Of a DNA stretch of 7,116 bases, positions 6,323-7,116 are shown in pieces; the first letter of the stretch is position 1, and each line of letters starts with the position of its first letter. This DNA comes from Desulfotignum sp. Lineage in GTDB: Bacteria; Desulfobacterota; Desulfobacteria; Desulfobacterales; Desulfobacteraceae. The stretch spans positions 1 through 7,116 of the forward strand of contig JAABSS010000019.1 in assembly GCA_011390235.1 (NCBI GenBank), read 5' to 3'. The notes below the pieces were generated by a model that had not been told where the DNA came from, ran no database searches, and was given only the letters and a program-made list of their open reading frames with translations. Made by a program: the position numbers and the translations under genes.

Positions 6323-6479
6323 GGGCCTGTTGAATCAGAACAAGACAAACCAAACATATTGGCATTTTTCCGCCAATGAATTGGCCACACAGTAAAAAAC
6401 AAATCCGGATACCTGGCACCCAATAACGGTATTTGAAGCCGGAGCCGATTGCATGACAATGGCCCACAATGCCATTAGT
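6323..6479. other. Convergent intergenic region with short hairpins, no clear terminator
   Basis: This 157-bp gap separates the convergent cyclase and sigma-54 activator genes. ATTGGC (6358-6363) can pair with GCCAAT (6372-6377), which can alternatively pair with a second ATTGGC copy (6380-6385). Just after the activator stop, AATGGC (6458-6463) pairs with GCCATT (6471-6476) across a 7-nt loop. None is followed by a T-run on either strand, so I do not call an intrinsic terminator. I see no coding sequence here. Confidence 0.35.
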
Positions 6480-7116
6480 TCAACCATGACGGTCTGATAA
6501 AATTTGGGCAAGATCCAGATGGTATTTTTTGATCTTGTTGTTTAACGTTGTTCGGGTGATGTGCAGTAATTTTGCCGCCTCGGTCTTGTTCCCCCCGGTC
6601 TGCTTCAGGGTCTCTGTCAGGGCCATGGTTTCAATGTCATCAAGGGATCTGCCGCCGAGCGCAGGCAGGGGATTTGCAGGATCGTTATTCTCTCTGTAGT
6701 TTTCCATCACAGTCGCCGGCAGGTCTTTTTCCGAGATATATTGCCCCATGGACAGAATAACCGCCCTTTCAACGGCATTTTCAAGTTCTCTTACATTGCC
6801 GGGCCATGGATGTTTTATCATGGCATCCATGGCCATGGGCGTGAATCCTTTATACTGTTTTCTGTTTTTTTGTGCGTACAGAGTTAAAAAGTCCTGGGCA
6901 AGCAGGGGGATATCCTCTTTTCTGTCTTTTAATGAAGGGATTTTGATATTGATAACGTTCAGGCGGTAAAACAGATCTTCTCTGAACCGGCCGTCCTTCA
7001 CTTCCTGTTCCAGGTTTTTGTTTGTGGCGACAATAATTCTGACATCGATCCGGATCGGTTTGTCATTTCCTATTCTTTGAATCTCTCTTTCCTGAATGGT
7101 ACGCAGCAGTTTGACC
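6480..7116 (-). CDS. Sigma-54-dependent transcriptional activator (NtrC family), C-terminal part (cut by right edge)
   Basis: The minus-strand frame runs in from the right edge and ends at TGA 6480-6482, giving the last 211 residues. The visible part is the second half of the AAA+ sigma-54 interaction domain: VRIIVATNKNLE (sensor I, fragment residues 25-36), GRFREDLFYRLNV (42-54), and the WPGNVREL sensor II motif (104-111). A Fis-type DNA-binding domain at the end (LKQTGGNKTEAAKLLHITR, then TTLNNKIKKY) recognises enhancer-like sites. Such proteins hydrolyse ATP to open sigma-54 promoters. Walker A, the GAFTGA loop and any receiver or sensory domain lie beyond the window, so it is unknown whether this is a two-component response regulator or another class. 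It converges on the cyclase gene, so a shared operon is excluded. Its target is not evident; I saw no clear sigma-54 (-24/-12) promoter in the window. Confidence 0.93.
   Translation of the reverse strand, partial: VKLLRTIQEREIQRIGNDKPIRIDVRIIVATNKNLEQEVKDGRFREDLFYRLNVINIKIPSLKDRKEDIPLLAQDFLTLYAQKNRKQYKGFTPMAMDAMIKHPWPGNVRELENAVERAVILSMGQYISEKDLPATVMENYRENNDPANPLPALGGRSLDDIETMALTETLKQTGGNKTEAAKLLHITRTTLNNKIKKYHLDLAQILSDRHG

Noticed and set aside
6358..6385. ATTGGC/GCCAAT hairpins as a bidirectional terminator
   Set aside because: Stems of 5-6 bp without a following T-run on either strand do not meet the intrinsic terminator pattern.

Overview
This window looks like chromosomal DNA from an anaerobic, signalling-rich Gram-negative bacterium. 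A Desulfobacteraceae-like sulfate reducer (Desulfobacterota) is my best guess. That rests on overall flavour and not on a marker gene: moderate GC, an acyl-CoA dehydrogenase with a variant signature, a GspE/PilB-type ATPase, an HDOD protein, a Cache-HAMP-cyclase and a sigma-54 activator close together. There are six protein genes, two cut by the window edges. I see no RNA genes, CRISPR arrays, insertion sequences or other mobile elements.

Layout. (1) Positions 1-1406, minus strand: a two-gene operon. An EamA/DMT-type 10-helix transporter (522-1406) is followed 13 nt later by an acyl-CoA dehydrogenase (508 to 1, cut at the left edge). A good sigma-70-type promoter (TTGACA, 17 nt, TATTTT) lies at 1448-1476, and a perfect 6-bp inverted repeat overlaps its -35 box. 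(2) Positions 1543-4325, minus strand: a GspE/PilB-family secretion or pilus ATPase with a doubled MshEN-type (c-di-GMP-binding type) N-terminus, followed by an HDOD-domain gene. The second gene appears to begin at a TTG codon 2 nt after the ATPase stop, with its ribosome binding site inside the last ATPase codons. A promoter (TTGACA, 18 nt, TATATA) lies at 4384-4413. (3) Positions 4568-6322, plus strand, divergent from the ATPase: a membrane-bound class III nucleotide cyclase with a periplasmic Cache-like sensor and HAMP linker. (4) Positions 6480-7116, minus strand, convergent with the cyclase: the C-terminal 211 residues of an NtrC-type sigma-54-dependent activator.

How they may work together. 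The centre of the window joins several signalling currencies. The ATPase carries a domain type that binds c-di-GMP, its coupled partner is an HDOD regulator, and the divergent gene would make a cyclic mononucleotide in response to an extracellular ligand. This suggests, but does not prove, a module tuning a type IV pilus or type II secretion machine. No other pilus or secretion genes are in the window.

The points most worth a second look are: an in-phase C8 slippery run at the end of the ATPase gene, where a -1 shift would fuse the ATPase to the HDOD protein with no intervening stop; a cyclase whose purine-selecting residues are Asp/Gly instead of the adenylyl-cyclase Lys/Asp pair; and the two tandem 24-7-24 residue MshEN-like modules of the ATPase.
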